A stretch of 64,000 nt of DNA from contig OX344762.1 of the NCBI GenBank assembly GCA_947034895.1, positions 24,160,760 through 24,224,759 of the forward strand, written 5' to 3'. Made by a program: the position numbers and the translations under genes. Source of the DNA: Rhytidiadelphus loreus. Its lineage: Eukaryota; Streptophyta; Bryopsida; Hypnales; Hylocomiaceae. Of the stretch, positions 47,216 through 61,969 are shown one piece after another; position 1 is the stretch's first letter; the number at the start of each line of letters is the position of its first letter. The notes beneath the pieces were generated by a model. It ran no database searches and was not told the origin of the DNA. It saw nothing but the letters and a program-made list of their open reading frames with translations.

Positions 47216-48107
47216 TATGTACAAATCTTTGAATGGCTCCAAAAGGCAGTTTGAACAGTATGTTGCCACAAGACAGCCAAGCTTGAGAATGTCCAGAACA
47301 CATTGAGAGGGCAAAGCGAGCCATTCAGATCTTCCCTGGGTCTCTCAAATGCCTGGTCCAAGGACTCCCAGGAAGTCGTCTGGAACAAACTCGTCATTTC
47401 TTTAGCTGCACAAATCCAGTGAAGACCTCGTGACAAAGAGGACATCCGGACGGTCAGGAGAAGTCATCAGACAGTACCATCACTCACAATGGCCAGGTTC
47501 CGTCCGATTTTCCTGATTATTCCAGGTGAAACCAATTGAGGCACAGCTCAGGCTGTAATAATCAAGCAACATCAGGGAGGTGTTCGTGAAGTAAGAATCT
47601 GCAAGGTCCAACCATAAAATGCTCAGAGGGTGAAGATTGAAGGAAAAACTAATGAGAGAATCTCATTGTGGAAAGAGATAACCTCTGGAGGGCAAAGAGA
47701 ACATCGACTGACGAATCCGCGAATGATAAAACGTCAAGTACCAACGTGACATAATAGGACTAAATGTTTATTTACTTGCTATTGATCAATTAATAACATG
47801 ATATACATGAATTCATATTATTCCAAATGTCAGCTACTGACATAAGAATCTCCTAGTTGATCCTGATCTCGCCCAAATCTCGCCCTACCAAGAGCAAGCA
47901 TGAATATCATTCTAATGACAATTCTAACAAGCCTTACAAAATGGTACAATGGACCAGTAGTAGCCCTGACGTATCGAGTGACTAGAGACAATACAATCAG
48001 CCTACAAAAAATGATGAAAAAACTCTTGTTTCTCACAACCTGGGAAAATGAGAGCAGATTACACTTTCTGCCAAAGAATCATATGACAGCGCAGCATAAT
48101 GGTGCCC
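47216..48107 (-). other. 3' flank of the Rav1/DMXL-like gene
   Basis: This stretch is GC-richer than the repeats to its left and lies downstream of the stop codon of the large minus-strand gene, so its first part should be 3' untranslated region. No domain was recognised in the short open frames, and a polyadenylation site could not be assigned. Confidence 0.4.
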
Positions 48108-51100
48108 TCATAGGTGTCCGAATAATTTAACAGTACCGTCACCGCCACAGGATAGGAATCCATCCACGGTGGGTTGGATATCAGTTACTGCTGCTTGCTG
48201 CAACCAGGAAATGAAACACATGATTAGATTCCCAACGTAAGCCCTGACCTATTTGATCTATTTCTCATCAGGAATATTCCTCAAAACTCGTTTTCAAACA
48301 AAGTCACATTCATTTTTTTGCCCATTCCGAGACTGAAAAAATTTACTCATAAAATGATGAGTTTATTAGATGTTTGACCCATCGGCCCTTGCATAGCAAC
48401 ATCTTGACACTTGAATCAGTGCTTTTCCTACCCAGATGAAGCTACCAACAGTTAGATGCATCGAAGAGCTTGCCTGGATTATGGAGCCTAAGCTCCGTGT
48501 GTTCACTTGGAGAAATGTGTGTCGTTCATGAACTTTTTGCCAGTGACCCACCATTGACTGCGTGCTCACGTCCCAGAGCTTTATGTCTCCATCTTTGCTT
48601 CCTGTGAAAAAGTACGGGCTACCTGGGACTGCGGTAGCCTTTGTGACGCTTCCTGTATTCGTCAAAATCGGTCTTGAATATTAATACGTTTCCCACTTCA
48701 ATATGGAACAGAAATTGATGTGTAACGCAATAATTATTCTATTGAAGTCCTGGTACAAAGCTTCATTACTATTTAAGGATGAAATTTGAACAGCCAGCTG
48801 TCTAATTCGTCATGTAAGCCTAAATTTAAGAGTTACCTGCATGAGCCTTGGGGACATGCCAAAGCATCCCATGCTTTCCAGTCTCATCATCATACTTCGA
48901 ATTTGACGCCGAAGGAGATTGAGGTCGTCTTCCCTTTTGAGACAAGATGTAGCGAAAGTCGTGGACGGCAATGTCACCTCCCTTTCCTCCACTTACTATC
49001 CAAGGCGAGCTTGAACTCCCTCCAACCGCAACATCCAAAGAGGCAATACAGCGGGCACCACCTGTAGCAGCCATATCCTTTAGTGAGAATCAAATAGTTT
49101 AAATGCTTCCTGGATGTGGTGCAAAGGAACTTATTTGCCACGAGAAAGATCAGGGATCGATTCCTCATTACCCTTCATCGATGGGAATCATGAAATATCA
49201 GTGTTTATATTAATGCTGAAACTCTTAACGTTTTCTGATAAATCTTCCTCTTACAAACCTAACATATACGCTTGTTCGATGGTCAAACGAAACAAGGATG
49301 AGGTGACAAAGCCGCACAATGCTTCTTATCCTCATACAAAAAGACTATAAGAAGTATAAACGAGTTCTCAGGAAGAATCAAGACATCAACGAACATTGAA
49401 CGTCAAATACATTATAAATGAAGGTACGTGATAATGATTCAGTAACGAACCTTCATGACAAGAATAAGATTGGCGGTTTGAACTGGGAGGTGCTAAGGTA
49501 TCCCATGCTATCAAGTTGTTCCCAGTGCTGGTACTTCCTGTGGCAGCCACAAGTGAACTACTGCCAACAATAAATGTTGCATCCCTGCCATGACGCACGT
49601 AGAGTAGGAAAAATGAGAAAGGCTTCAAACAAAGAACACTCTGGTACAGAATACCATACTTTCTTATCGAAAGACAACCCATTAAGTGTCCTGAGATTCC
49701 ACACCACCATCTTGATTCTCCGGGGTAGGAATCTAATCTTTACATTAATCCCGTTAGGTCATGAAAATGAAGCAACATGCCACCATCTACATTCAAGATA
49801 AGAAACATGCAAAATTTGACACGAAGTGTTTGGTCAGAGTGACAGTACTAATACAAATCACATCCAACATCTTTACTCAAATCTACACAACTAACAACAT
49901 TATAGCGGAAGCGGAACTTCAAGGAGTTTCTTACGAGGCATGGGTCCCGAAAAAGAGACATGATTCCGTGGGGCGAACATTGCTACGCCCTCCAACTTCA
50001 AGCTGCCACGTAGACACAGTACCGTCCATAGCTGCTGTGACGAATCGGTGCCCCCCAGAGTCAAATCGAACTGTTGCAACAGATGGAATAACATACGGAG
50101 GTGGCATGTTGGCTGCCGGTAACACGCCATAGGTTGCTGTTGCACTTGGCTTTCCATACTGTTAACAAATCATCACGGGTATCAATTATCAACTTATATT
50201 CGCCTCACATTACCTGGATTGAATCTGAAACACCAAATTCTGAGTATTGTGCTTCAATTGAAGTGCTGTAATATTTATAAGCAGAAATAGAATACACTCT
50301 TGATGATATAAGAGGATGTTTCTGGCAAACATACCTCCCAAAGGTAGACATGTGTATTATTCGACCCGACCAAGAAAATTGGTTGGGATGGATGAGCTGC
50401 CAATGCCTTCGTTCTCACATTATCAACAGTAGCAATTGGGTCAACGACACTATCAACATCTTCCCAGTCTTCCCAACCGCCCCACGCACCCATACCTCCA
50501 TAACCAGGCATACCAAAAGCAACACCCCCCATCTTCACAGCTTCCTTTCCTGATTTAAGAGTTACACCTGCTGCAGGACCGCCCAGACTTACACTAGAAC
50601 TTCTTTGGCTCTTGAGGCTAGACCCTGGAGTCGCCACTGCTCCTGCCCAGCTACTTCTTGGCCAGTTGCCTTGCTCCAACATCGATTCAGAGGTCACAGT
50701 GAACGGTCCACGTGTGTGCAGATCCAGATACATAAGACCCTGTAATTGAAACCAAAATAATATCAACTACTAATTCGAATACAGGGAACTTACAGGATCA
50801 GTGGCACAAGCTTGCCCACGACATGTAAGAGGATGCTCGGAACAATCCTCTTCAAGTTATGCTCAGTTCTACGAACACGTTATAGCAAGTTGAAGAAGAC
50901 AATTAAGTGCGAGAATGGAAGAATGTAACCCACAAACTTCCAGTTCTTACTGGTAAAAGGTGCTTAACCTTGCCAAGATAACAACACCGCTGTAGCAACA
51001 GAGGATCGTATTCCTTGACATTTGTACGGCCATAATGAAACGGATAGAAAGTTCTGCTTTAAACGCTACTTCTGTCTTACCATTCATTTGCGATTTTCAT

Positions 51101-54100
51101 GGACTTGAAAGCAACATAATTGTGTAATTCCAGTCTTCACATTCCTGGTAAAGATGATCTATAACTATCATGAGTTCAAAATTAAGAGCATTGCATAATA
51201 ACCCTCGAGATATAGCAAGATGACACCTCATAAATGTTTGCGAATTCATCAAGTTCTTCACTTAAAATCTGAAGTATTAGTGGAAATATTATGTTGCTTG
51301 TTTAAAAAAATCAAACAAATAAAAATAAGAACCCAAACCATACTGCCTCCATATAAAAGATGAGCACATGGACTGAGAAGCTTGTAAAAAAAGGGCAACC
51401 CTGATTTAGTAACGTTCTGCCCATAAATCTCTTCAGTTTCACCGACGTTCAGTCCTAAGTTACTAAAGTATTTTGGCCATGCTAGTTAAAGTTAGAACAA
51501 ATCAGTCCCGAGTTTCAAGCCATATCCACAGAAAAGGATTGACTCAATGAAGAAAGTAAAATACCTTGCGATTGGTGGCGAGAACAACTTGGTCTGGATT
51601 ACAAGAGTTAACACAAAATCCCTGCCACAGCCCACAAGAGTGTCAGGGACAATCAAGCTAGCCAGCACTTTGTTCTTTTGACAGACCCTTAACATGATGT
51701 TCAAGAGAAACAATATTTGCCGGAAACCTCGATAGTAAACAATAAAAAAACAATGTTAATTTTGAGAATATGTTCAATATACTTGCAGTTCTTGTGTCTA
51801 ATGCAAAGAACAACAAAACCTATCAGATATTTCCTCTGACAAACATCATCACTTAGAGCGGATGTTCACAGAAATCCGATGGCATATCGCAGAAATAATG
51901 CTTTAGACGAAAAGTTCACCTCAATAAGCTCGCCACTTAAGGAAAACATAACTTCCGGCTTCTGAAATTCTGGAATATAACGCCCGTCGGATACTACTGA
52001 GTTTCGAGTAGCGCCAGGAATGCGAGCTTTGTCATCAATCTGGGTAGGAGAGGCTGTCGAAGCGTGTCCATCTACCTCAATAGCTGAAACAGCGGACCTC
52101 CTCCTTGATTCTCTCCAGTCACCCTTTTTCACGCTCATCGTCGAAGATGTAGGCCCAAGAACACCTTCCATTGCCAGAGTGGATCGAACACTTTCCCTCA
52201 CAACTAGAAGTTTCCAGAGTTCCTTACTAGATTCATCGTCTCCCCCCAACTGAATTTCTGGATAGACAACTGGCAATTGCTGGCTGCCATCACCGGTACT
52301 TGCTGATTTGTTTGACGACGTTCCTACTTTCGGAGAATATGAATCCTCTATCTTCACATCAGGATGCTTTCCCCAAAGCCAAATCACCAAGGGGTCATTG
52401 TTTCCTTTCACTTCCAACAAGTATTGCAGGTGCGCAGCTAATTGCTGTTGAAGACCGGTTCCTATGCATCCTAAAGAGCTAAGTAGAGATAAATAGAGAT
52501 CTCCGTAATTCCTGCTTGACCTTGGACTTTCAACCACTCTGATGCTATGTTGGTCACTTGGAGCTGAGGAACTATTCATCGCCGTTTGTGTATCATCCCG
52601 CATCTTGTTCTTTATTTCAGACCATGCTGCGGAGGAAACAGAAGATGTGGATTGAAGACCAAGGCCCATGAAGGTGGCCACCAACCGACTCGATGAAGAT
52701 GTAGAGGGGACCTGCGAAGGGCTGACGTCATTATTTGATGGCAGATTTGTTGAGCTTTTGGGAGGGGTTTGCTGGACTGAAACACGGCCAAAACCACTGT
52801 AACTAGTCTCCTTCCCCGTTCCTGCCAACTGCTTCTTGACATAAGCGACCATGTGAACCCAAAGAGAAACACCAGTAACTCGCCATATTTCTTCCTCTGG
52901 TAAAATAACTGCACCCGTGTTCCCAGAAACCGGAAATCTCGTCACAATGTTTTGTTCTTCATTAGATTGAGAGCAGAGATCCTGAAACCATTTCACACTA
53001 GTATTGCTTTTGGGTAAGTCAGGGGCCTTGGTTGGGTCGCTGATTGTTGGCCCAACTAAGGCAATGAGAGCTTTCCCATTCTTTCCCAGCCACGCCGAAC
53101 TCACGTAGCATACAAATGCAAGGAGTATCATTGCTCTCTGGGTCTTTTTCTTCAGGTCTTCGTTTCCCATATGCGCTAGATTCTCCTTTGGTTGATTCTC
53201 AGTAGAATCGGCATATCCACTCAATAAACTTGCAAGTCTCTGAATCTCTCCTCCATAACGTACAAGTTCCTCAATCTGCTCCCTTGGCATCATCGATTTC
53301 CAGGTAGGTGGTTTAGACGTGCTGTTAGCCAAAGAGATAACAGATCCACCACAAGCCAGAATCATCCGAGCGAGAGCCCAAGGGGGCTCTTTCCATATTG
53401 ACCCCAAATTGTCGGATCTCCAAGGCAAACCTACTCCAGAGCTTAAGCTGAAGCTCTGCTCTGGGTATTTAAGTCCTGCGTGCTGTGCAAGTAGCAGGCG
53501 ATAATAGACGTACAAGCGGTGATGATTTAAGGCCCATGTAACAACCTGTCATCAGCAAATGGACAAATGAAAATATGACAATAAAATGAACAAAGTTTCT
53601 CTTCATATCACTCTCTGGGGCGAACTCCTGTAGAGCATCATAGCATGTCGGGAAACGGGCATACTGGACGTAGCCAAAAATATCCTTGGCTGTGCCCCGA
53701 CCGCATCCAGGATTCAATATTTCTGAAACTTTGAAGTTGAAAAGAATATAACAATATCTACACAATTTGATTGCACAATTTACAGGCAGAAACAGTTCCC
53801 CCTTGCACATTATCAAGGGTTACTGAGAACACAAAGAGAATCCAACTTTCAAGGTTGAGCAACATACCCCCGCTACGATAGTGGAACTATTTAAAGAAAA
53901 AGTGCTTTTGAAAGCCTCAACTCCTTCTTCGATCTTTATCTCTGGTTCTTCTACGGTTGAAGATTCCAACTGAGTACTGCTGGAAGATTCACCGCCCTCA
54001 TGGATGCCTGAAAGCCTACGTGCAGAACTTTGTTGTGCAACTGCCCAATCTGAATACTCTTGCACTAGTTGTGAGATGCACTGAAGAGCAAGGTTTAGTT

Positions 54101-57100
54101 TCGTAAGCTCTTGGACATCAGCAACTAGTCCGGGAAGAAGCCAATTCACTCGCTTACTTCCATCTTGAGGGGCTGTTTGTTCCATACGGTCCAAGTTGAA
54201 GCCCACACTGACTGGCGAACCCTCGCGATGACCATTTTCAGTAATAGTTTTCACACCAGAGCTAGCTGTCATAAGCTCTAGTGCTTGTAACTGAGACAGC
54301 ACACAATATTGTTCACATCATTTTGAAATATTAATACTTTCAACAAGACACAAAAGAACCACGCACGCAGATTAGCGATCTTTGGGTACAATATAAAGAG
54401 ATGTTCAATTCAATATGACTTTAGTCAAAATTCTCCACTTGCAATAGTTCAACACTCTAGGCTCAATTTGAATATTAAATCAATCCTCAGAGACATCACA
54501 CAAATGTCAACAACGACACTACGGACTACGATTTCCAATGGAAGAGCTAACCAAAGCAAACAGACCTATAAAACCAAAGCCACGATTTAAAAGTCCAAAA
54601 GAAAGGCATTATCAGGGACATAATAATGGGTCCGCGAGCACGTTCTATCAACGCCACACAACAATGCGTACAAAAACTTACAGGAAGACCAATTCTCCTC
54701 AGTGCTAAAGAAGCTCGCAGTGCGGCTTGCTTCGAGATGGCAGTTACTTTTTCCCTTTGAGGTTCACGAAGCAAACGAGGCTTTAATACCAGCACCGCAC
54801 AGTAATCTGAAACAGCAGGATCCAAGGGAATTGAATTACTGGTTCTTTTAAGTTCAGTCGTCTTCTCCTCCACGCCTTGGGCAGAAGGTCGGCAGCCAGA
54901 TATGACCTCGTGCATGGTTTCGATTCCATTGCCTAATAACCACTGTATGACAAAGCAGATTCCGCATTGTTAAGAAATAAACAGCTAAGGTGACAAATCA
55001 CATCTACATCTTATCTCAAGAAACTTCTACAATCTCTACGAAAACAATGAACCATACCGAGAAAAATCATGAAGGTGGCCACTGTCCAAAGATTAAATAA
55101 CTGCAGTAAGTTCCACTTGTTTCTACTCGAAGAGACCCAGAGTTACAAACCTGGCAAAGACTAGCAAGCCAATAATCCCCAGCCCTTATAGCCCCTGGAA
55201 GAACATGCTTGCTTATCAGTTTACGTCCAATTGGACCACCAGAGCCCTCTACAAGACGACATACAACCAACCCAAGCTGCGGATCCTCCAGATTCTTTGT
55301 GCAGACGGAAACCGCAGAATCAACGTCTCCACCCAACAGAAAGAATGCTGCGGCTAACTCATGCCTATGTTTTCCCATCAGAACATATGCATTCTTGAGA
55401 GCAGCCGACTGGTTCTTCTCTTCCTACCAGCCAAAATGAAGCACTGCGACTATGTTAAGATCAGGCTAAGGAAATCACGTACAGATAAATCCTTGAACTG
55501 GACTACAATAGAGTGAATTGTAGGACCTCCTTGAATTCAGCACAAACGAGAATTGGAGGATCTCAAACGTCATACGGAAAAAGTAATAATCCTGCGCTAA
55601 GGTGATAGATCCTCTGTGAAAATACATTGAACAAGTCCAACGAACAAACATTTATAACACAACATTTGCACCCTTGATCGACATATCGGGAAGATAACTT
55701 ACTCGAAAATCTCGAGTCATGAAGTCAACAAGGGGTCTATCACGTTCATCTTTACTTATTTTAAAAAGACCTGCCAACATAGTGCGTCGCTCCAAAGCTA
55801 TATACAGCAAGGCACTGTCTTTGGCATCTCTGCTCGCCATAAATTGTAACCGAGCTACTTTCTCCATCTGCAATCACATCCAATCAACACCAAGTATTGA
55901 GGTTTCCGAAATCGTACATATAACTGCCAAGACATACTCCAACATCTGCGTCATCACACTCACGTCCGTTTTGGTAACCAATATAAGAAAGCAGAAGGAT
56001 CACATCTGCCGCATATACAAAAACTAGCCATCAAATATATCATGCAAAGGTTCACCAAACTACCACGAATTCTTCCTCATCAGCTCACAGAGCGGGACAA
56101 ATAAGTAAGTCAAGATCTGCCCCAATCCATCCAGCATAAGAAAGAAAGGAGCTCTATAATATAATCCCGGACTAAAACATGGATTTGAGCAGATCTTTAA
56201 TACCACGCATTTATGTCTTAAATAGACAAAATGGACAAATGAATCCAGTACTAATTGCCCACATTTATAAAAATTACATCGTATCACAACGCAAGACAAA
56301 CCCAACCTCGGAACCGTATGTTCCCATTCCCAGCACACAGACACATATTTGAAGGACATTAGAAGTGGAAATGAAGCCAGTAATCTGAAATAATCAAGCA
56401 AATTAAGATGAGGAACGACTAGTAAAGGAATGAAGTTAACATGGTACATTTACCTTCTTTCTTAGGGGAACAGCATCAGTAAACCAAAAGCCAACACCTA
56501 GCGCACGCAATTCTGGCCACAATGATTGCTCAGATGCACAAACGTCCAGCAGAGTTTCCTTTGTATCAGACTGTAAAGCCCACGCCAATGCATCTGAAGA
56601 CACTTGTATGCCTTGTGCACCTTCCATTTTTACACCTAACTGAGACGCAAGAAGACTTTTGTACCGATGCGCCAGCCAATACCTAAACCACAATAAAGTA
56701 AAGCACATTGATCACTGTCAAGTTCATTAAGTTGCAGATTCTCTCAGGAGAAGTGGATTAAAATCAGAATGACGTGTGGTTCAAGACTTTGAGTCCTTCC
56801 TGTTATGAAGAACAATAAAAATTTCACCTTCGCGTAGTTAGTTTACCTTTGTCCGGAAAGGTCAAGACCTGCACATTGTGCAGCTTGTCGGACACCATCC
56901 ATCTCCCCCACCACCTCCACAAGTGCAAGAACCTGCTTAAGTTCTTCTTTGGAAAGCTGTAAACCCCTTTTGCTATCTTCTATAAAATGCAAAACGGCGT
57001 CCATCTCGGTTTTGGAGAAAGGCTCTGAACCACCGGTCTTTACAGAGCCTTGGGATTGAATACTTCTTAATGGCTTCACCTCACTAAGTTCATCAGAAAA

Positions 57101-60100
57101 CTCGTCCAACCATGATGTGTTGTTTAGAAACGAATACTTATCACTACCGAATGTAGGTTTCGACTGAGTACCACTAAAAAACGTAAAGCTTGAGTCATAC
57201 GAAGAATCTGGATTTACTGTGGTTTGTGTCGTGCTAGAGACATCCTTTTGTAGAAGTCTGGCCAGCCCCATGCGAGGGATACGGATATGATCTTCATTGA
57301 TACTATCAGAAACAAGTGTTCCATCTTGTTTTGAAGCAGGTATGATAGTAGAGGCTGCTAAGTGGTGAGCAAGATGACGAATACGTGCCCGAGCTTGTGA
57401 CTTATCTCCTGAAAACATTAAACCGTAATTGGTCACAATCTCTTATCATGATCTTTTAATTTTTTTAAACAGGTGCCAGCAACTTTCGAATGTAAATAAA
57501 AAACAGTCACATTACAATGAAAGCAGTTATAGACGTAGAGATAAAATATCTGAGAATTTTCTCGAGTAGCAAACTTTCCCAGCTAACCAATGACGCCAAA
57601 GCAATGAAGCACCAAGCGTAGACAACCAAAACTAAAACAGTAATGTTGAAGAAGCTCTTACCTCTAAACAAGCTCCAAAAGAGTGCTCTTGGGTGATAAT
57701 CAGCTAAAGGAGAAACAAGCGCTTCTGCAACTTGAAGAAGACTACATGAATTGCGTGAACCTGGTTGAGGAACTCCAAATGACGAATTAACGTCACTACT
57801 TTTGGAACTTGATCCCAGCTTAGCACAAACCCAGGGGCTGAAAACCCATATGTGCCCCTGTGATGACAATATAGGTGAACCCTGAAAGCTCCATAAAAGA
57901 TGGTCAATCACAGTGTTGAACGAGAAGGAGGCCAAACAAATCCAGATTGTAGATTTTGAAACCTCCTTCTGAGAAGATCTCCGGTCTTGAACATAAATGA
58001 AAAGATCAAATTTTGTTGCAACAGCCAGGAGTACACAACCCATGCCCGTATTAATCCAGCTCAGAGCAACAATGATTTGTGGCAGAGTAATTTGACCCTC
58101 GAATTCAAAGTCACCATTCTCGTTGCAGCTGTCAACCTCCCAAATCTTAACTGATTTGTTGTGCTCTGCATCTCCAACCGAGGCAAATTTCTCACCAGTA
58201 CTAGTTGTAGCAGTAATAATTACTGCAGTACTATGAGCTTGGACAACGCCTATGCATCGCCAGAAGAAGGAAGGCCCAGTTTGAGACAAATCAGAGTGCG
58301 ACGCATTAGCCTGAGAGCAGAAAACTTTATACAACCTAATGCAACCGTCTGCACACCCTGTCAAGATGTCATACGGGTGGGCCTTCTCGTACAACTCCAG
58401 ATGAGCTGACAAAGAGCCTTTGACAAACCCTGAAACTACAGCAGTGCTCGTCACAACGTGTCCACCATCAAAGTTGACAGACCCTATAAAGCTACCCTTA
58501 ATGTATATTCGCTCCTGAGAGGCAAGAGAACCTGCATAAAGAATATATCCCAACTTTTCCGGGGATTGAAGCTTGGAGTTAATTGTACAAAGACTTCCCT
58601 CAGTCTCCCGCTTCATACCGTCTTGGGTATTTGCGGCTGCAGCCTTATCGTCTTGGGTACTATTTGAGAGCGCAGTCAATTGCAACTGCACTGCCCATGA
58701 AGCCAAAACTTCACCCCCTTTATCGATTCCTACGATAAGAAAGCTTCTTTCTTGAGCAACCTGCTGAAAAGCATTCAAGGGCATTGGAATTGCATTGAAG
58801 GCATTGAGGTAGTCCCCATCGCTAAAAATAGGACAATGCAGGGAGTACATGTGATCGGAGATAACAGAAGTTACACCCTTCCGTTGCGAATCACTCCTGC
58901 CAACTAAAAAGCAATCGATTTTCAGTGTGTCACCGGCAAGTAATATGCCTCTGCCTATAGGTAATGATGAAGGCGCCCACGCAATATGATGATACAACGA
59001 ACAAGTGGAGTTCTGGAGACCTGAGATTTGACCAGCTAGTTTCCAACCTAAAGTTTGCGAGCTCATAACTTTAACCTGAGGACTGGACCACGCAGATAGA
59101 TCCCAAAACAGGATAACTCCTTGGTCATCAACAGAAGCGGCAAGCGCAACTGTGGGGCTGGGATGGAGAGCCACTTGAACGACGGCACCACGATGACCAT
59201 CTAGATGTACAACTTCTGATGATACCCCCCACATACTTTTGTTTCTTCCTGTTTGTGCTCCTGACCCCACTTGACCACCTCCAGTTCCTATGGCAGAAAT
59301 AGGTGGCCATAGACGCGACCATCGGAAATGTCCACTTGGAAGGGCTTCAAAAAGATCTAGAGAAGAAGGAGGGACTGCTAATGCGCCCTCGGGTCTCTGA
59401 ACAACAGCTTTCATCATTAGTCGGTCCGCAGCATTATCAGCCCCTTCTCGAAATGGATTAAGGGTAGATGGTGGAACAAACACATCATCCCCTTGTTGCC
59501 AAAGAGTAACTTGTGGAGAACGAGAAGGTAGTATATCATCCAGACTGTGAATAGACCATAGTGCAACTTTGCCACGAGGTCCAACTCCCACCAACCACTC
59601 ACAAGGTGCCAAATTCCGTCTTCTGACGCGGTTGTTTCTCATTGTAAGCTTCTTCTCCACAGAGCTACCCCCAGTCCTGCTTTCAGAAGCCCAGGTCACA
59701 AAGATGTCGTGTCCCAGAACTCCTTGCAAGCACGTGTTCACGTCAACCACAGCAGCCACAGAGAATGTGGGTCTCTTCTTAAGTTCATTACTGTCTCCAA
59801 AGCAGAAACTTGAATAGCTCGGACCTTCCATGTCCAGCCATAGGCGAATAGAGCCGTCTCTTGAAGATGTAAGAAGGACAGGCCGGTAAGTGTATGGATC
59901 TTCACCGTAACCATTTGACGGCCTCCATTGGACCATAGAAACCTCGGAAGGGTGCTGTAGCTCAATCCCTTGGAGGTCCTGCCCTACTTGCCACCACCAA
60001 ACTGTTGCTTTTCCACTCGATGAGTTGGAAATTCCCTCATCTGCTATACATTCTTCCTTAGGAGCTGAACTAGGGTGCGTCTCAAGTGCATCATCTCCGC

Positions 60101-61456
60101 TGGCTACCAAGCCAGCAGAGGACCATGACGAAGCCGCATGTGCTTGGGGTACAGTAGGTCGGACTTGCCAGAGGACTGAAAACTCTGTCTCGCCCCTTTT
60201 CCACATTGTGATATCTGATCCAGCAGATAATAAACCATCTCCTGACTCGGTCCATGAAAAAGTAAGAACCTGAAATGAATGTTGCAAGACCTGTTTCGTC
60301 TCCCACCCCAAAGGAATTTCTGCAGATATTAAACCAGCGTTTTTAAGACCAAGTACAGCAGCAGGGAAGGCAAGATCATTACTCCAGGAAAAATTCTTAA
60401 AATTCAGCAAGATAATCTCCACCCTGAACTGAAAAGATAGTTAGACATCAACAAGTGTATGTCAGATCGACTGCGCATTTCCTGCAGATCAGGTGCACAC
60501 CTGAAAAAGAAGGGCAGGATGTTGCAGCCGACGCCCTTAAAAATACTGTGGGAGAATACAAGTGAATGCTTTTGCCAGTCGCAGCTGCTAGTTGACCAAC
60601 AGAAGGACCCACGGGTGCCCATCCTACACTTGTCACCAGGTTCCTTCCTTCGCAATTGTCTTCGTCATTACTCAAACGTGTTTCAAGAACCTGAAGAAAT
60701 AGACCATACAGTGAGAAGGTTTCAATTCAGACAGCTCCCCTATAGAAAAAGACCAGCAATATGGACACATAAGGACACCCTGGTAAATCAAGAATCGAGT
60801 ATCACAAGGAACTTAAGAAGTAGTCATTACTTCTTTTTCCTCACGGAACTAGAGCTTTGAAAACAGCAAGGATACTGCAGACTACACAATATTGTCATGT
60901 TGCACAACGCTGACAGCGAACCATACAAAGGCCACGATGATCTGAAACATATTTCAAAAGACGCACATAAAAGACTTTAGAAAAGAAGCTGCAGGTTCGC
61001 ACTGGACATGTAAGGAAAATATTAATCTTAACCAATATAATGTACTTAGACTTTGAGAGCGGCTAGCTATATACTTCTACGTCTTATTAAATTACTCACG
61101 CTTGAGATGAATAATTGGAATTCATTCCCGATTAACTTAGATATATCCAACTAGCAACTCTCACACCACAGCAGCCAAAGAATTTTCTAAGGCCTCATGA
61201 TCAACATTTACGAATCTCTGTCACTAATTTATAATCATCTTGCCTGCTGGAAAAAGCGGCCGGAAGAAGATTCTCCAGGATTCAATGGAGCAGCAGCAGT
61301 GGCAACTACAACCGCACTGCTAGCAGCATATGCCAACCAGCTTGAGCCTGCAAATCGGGGCAACCAATCTGCACATTGTGCCCCAACATTTGGAGCAGGG
61401 GGCAGATCTTGCTGAATTGAGAGCTCGCACAGAGCTTCCGGCAACGAAGAGCGCAT
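48108..61456 (-). CDS. Rav1/DMXL (rabconnectin-3) WD40 protein, V-ATPase assembly
   Basis: This is the plant homologue of yeast Rav1 and animal DMXL, which re-associates the V1 and Vo parts of the vacuolar proton ATPase. Exons, 5' to 3': 61,456-61,244; 60,690-60,547; 60,428-57,662; 57,408-56,847; 56,682-56,454; 55,867-55,703; 55,423-55,151; 54,942-54,682; 54,290-53,868; 53,545-51,920; 51,621-51,565; 50,739-50,335; 50,158-49,935; 49,584-49,451; 49,061-48,837; 48,652-48,474; 48,197-48,108. Phases close to 2,658 aa. N-terminal WD40 repeats are in exons 1-3 (DWLPRFAGSSWLAYAASS, FSWTESGDGLLSAGSDITMW, LTSSRDGSIRLWLD). The Rav1p_C domain spans about 1,040-1,450 (WPELRALGVGFWFTD, DSALLYIALERRTMLAGLFK, LAAAFFLLGGDVDSAV). 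C-terminal WD40 repeats are at about 2,240-2,658 (FTGSKDGDIKLWDV, GFLSCGGDGTVKLF). Introns 1 and 16 use GC donors. The exon 2/3 join uses a weak GTATTT donor and is the least certain. Confidence 0.94.
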
Positions 61457-61960
61457 GTTTGCTATGTTGATGCATGGGAACGATCACATCTGCATCACGC
61501 CAAATAAAGGCTGGACTGGAAATAGGCCAAGACGATCAACGGTTTCCTGTGTCTGCATTCCGGTCACACTCTAAAAGCTGACGCCAAACATGGGAGTGCA
61601 CTCAATGAGAAAATGAAAGAAAGAGCAGATCCACTGCAATTAAGGATTTGGAAGAGCAGTAAACTCAATACAAGCTAAATAATGAATCGTAAACTTGAAA
61701 GGCCTGGTAAGAGACATATGTCATTCTGGGAAATCACTACCTAAAATACGCTCACGGAGAGTGATTCATGATCGCAGAGTTGTTCCTTCCGAAAACCTCC
61801 GGCTTCCTTTAACCCTAAATCTTAAACCCTAAAAGCGACCCTGATCGATCGAAACGGCCTTGGAATTCTGAAATCGAGACCAAAGAACTTCGCTCTGGCG
61901 ATTTGGGAGAGACGAAGTTCCCAATGACGTTCCCATCTTTGCTGTCACGGGAATGTTGTC
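61457..61960 (-). promoter_or_regulatory. 5' flank and promoter of the Rav1/DMXL-like gene
   Basis: GC-balanced DNA lies upstream of the start codon. It contains the telo-boxes at 61,811-61,834 and otherwise no assigned element. The ATG at 61,456 is the first in its frame, and the N-terminal length before DWLPRFAG resembles family members. Confidence 0.5.
61811..61834 (+). promoter_or_regulatory. Paired telo-box motifs
   Basis: AACCCTAA (61,811-61,818) and AAACCCTAA (61,824-61,832) lie about 360 bp upstream of the Rav1/DMXL-like start codon. Telo-boxes are common near transcription starts of plant housekeeping genes and are bound by telomere-repeat-binding-type factors (established for flowering plants). 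Function here is inferred. Confidence 0.65.
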
Positions 61961-61969
61961 CACGTACTG

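Noticed and set aside
47215..47480. Possible reverse-transcriptase zinc-binding remnant (contains CPLCHE in one frame)
   Set aside because: The rest of the motif and any neighbouring reverse transcriptase are missing; the resemblance is too short.
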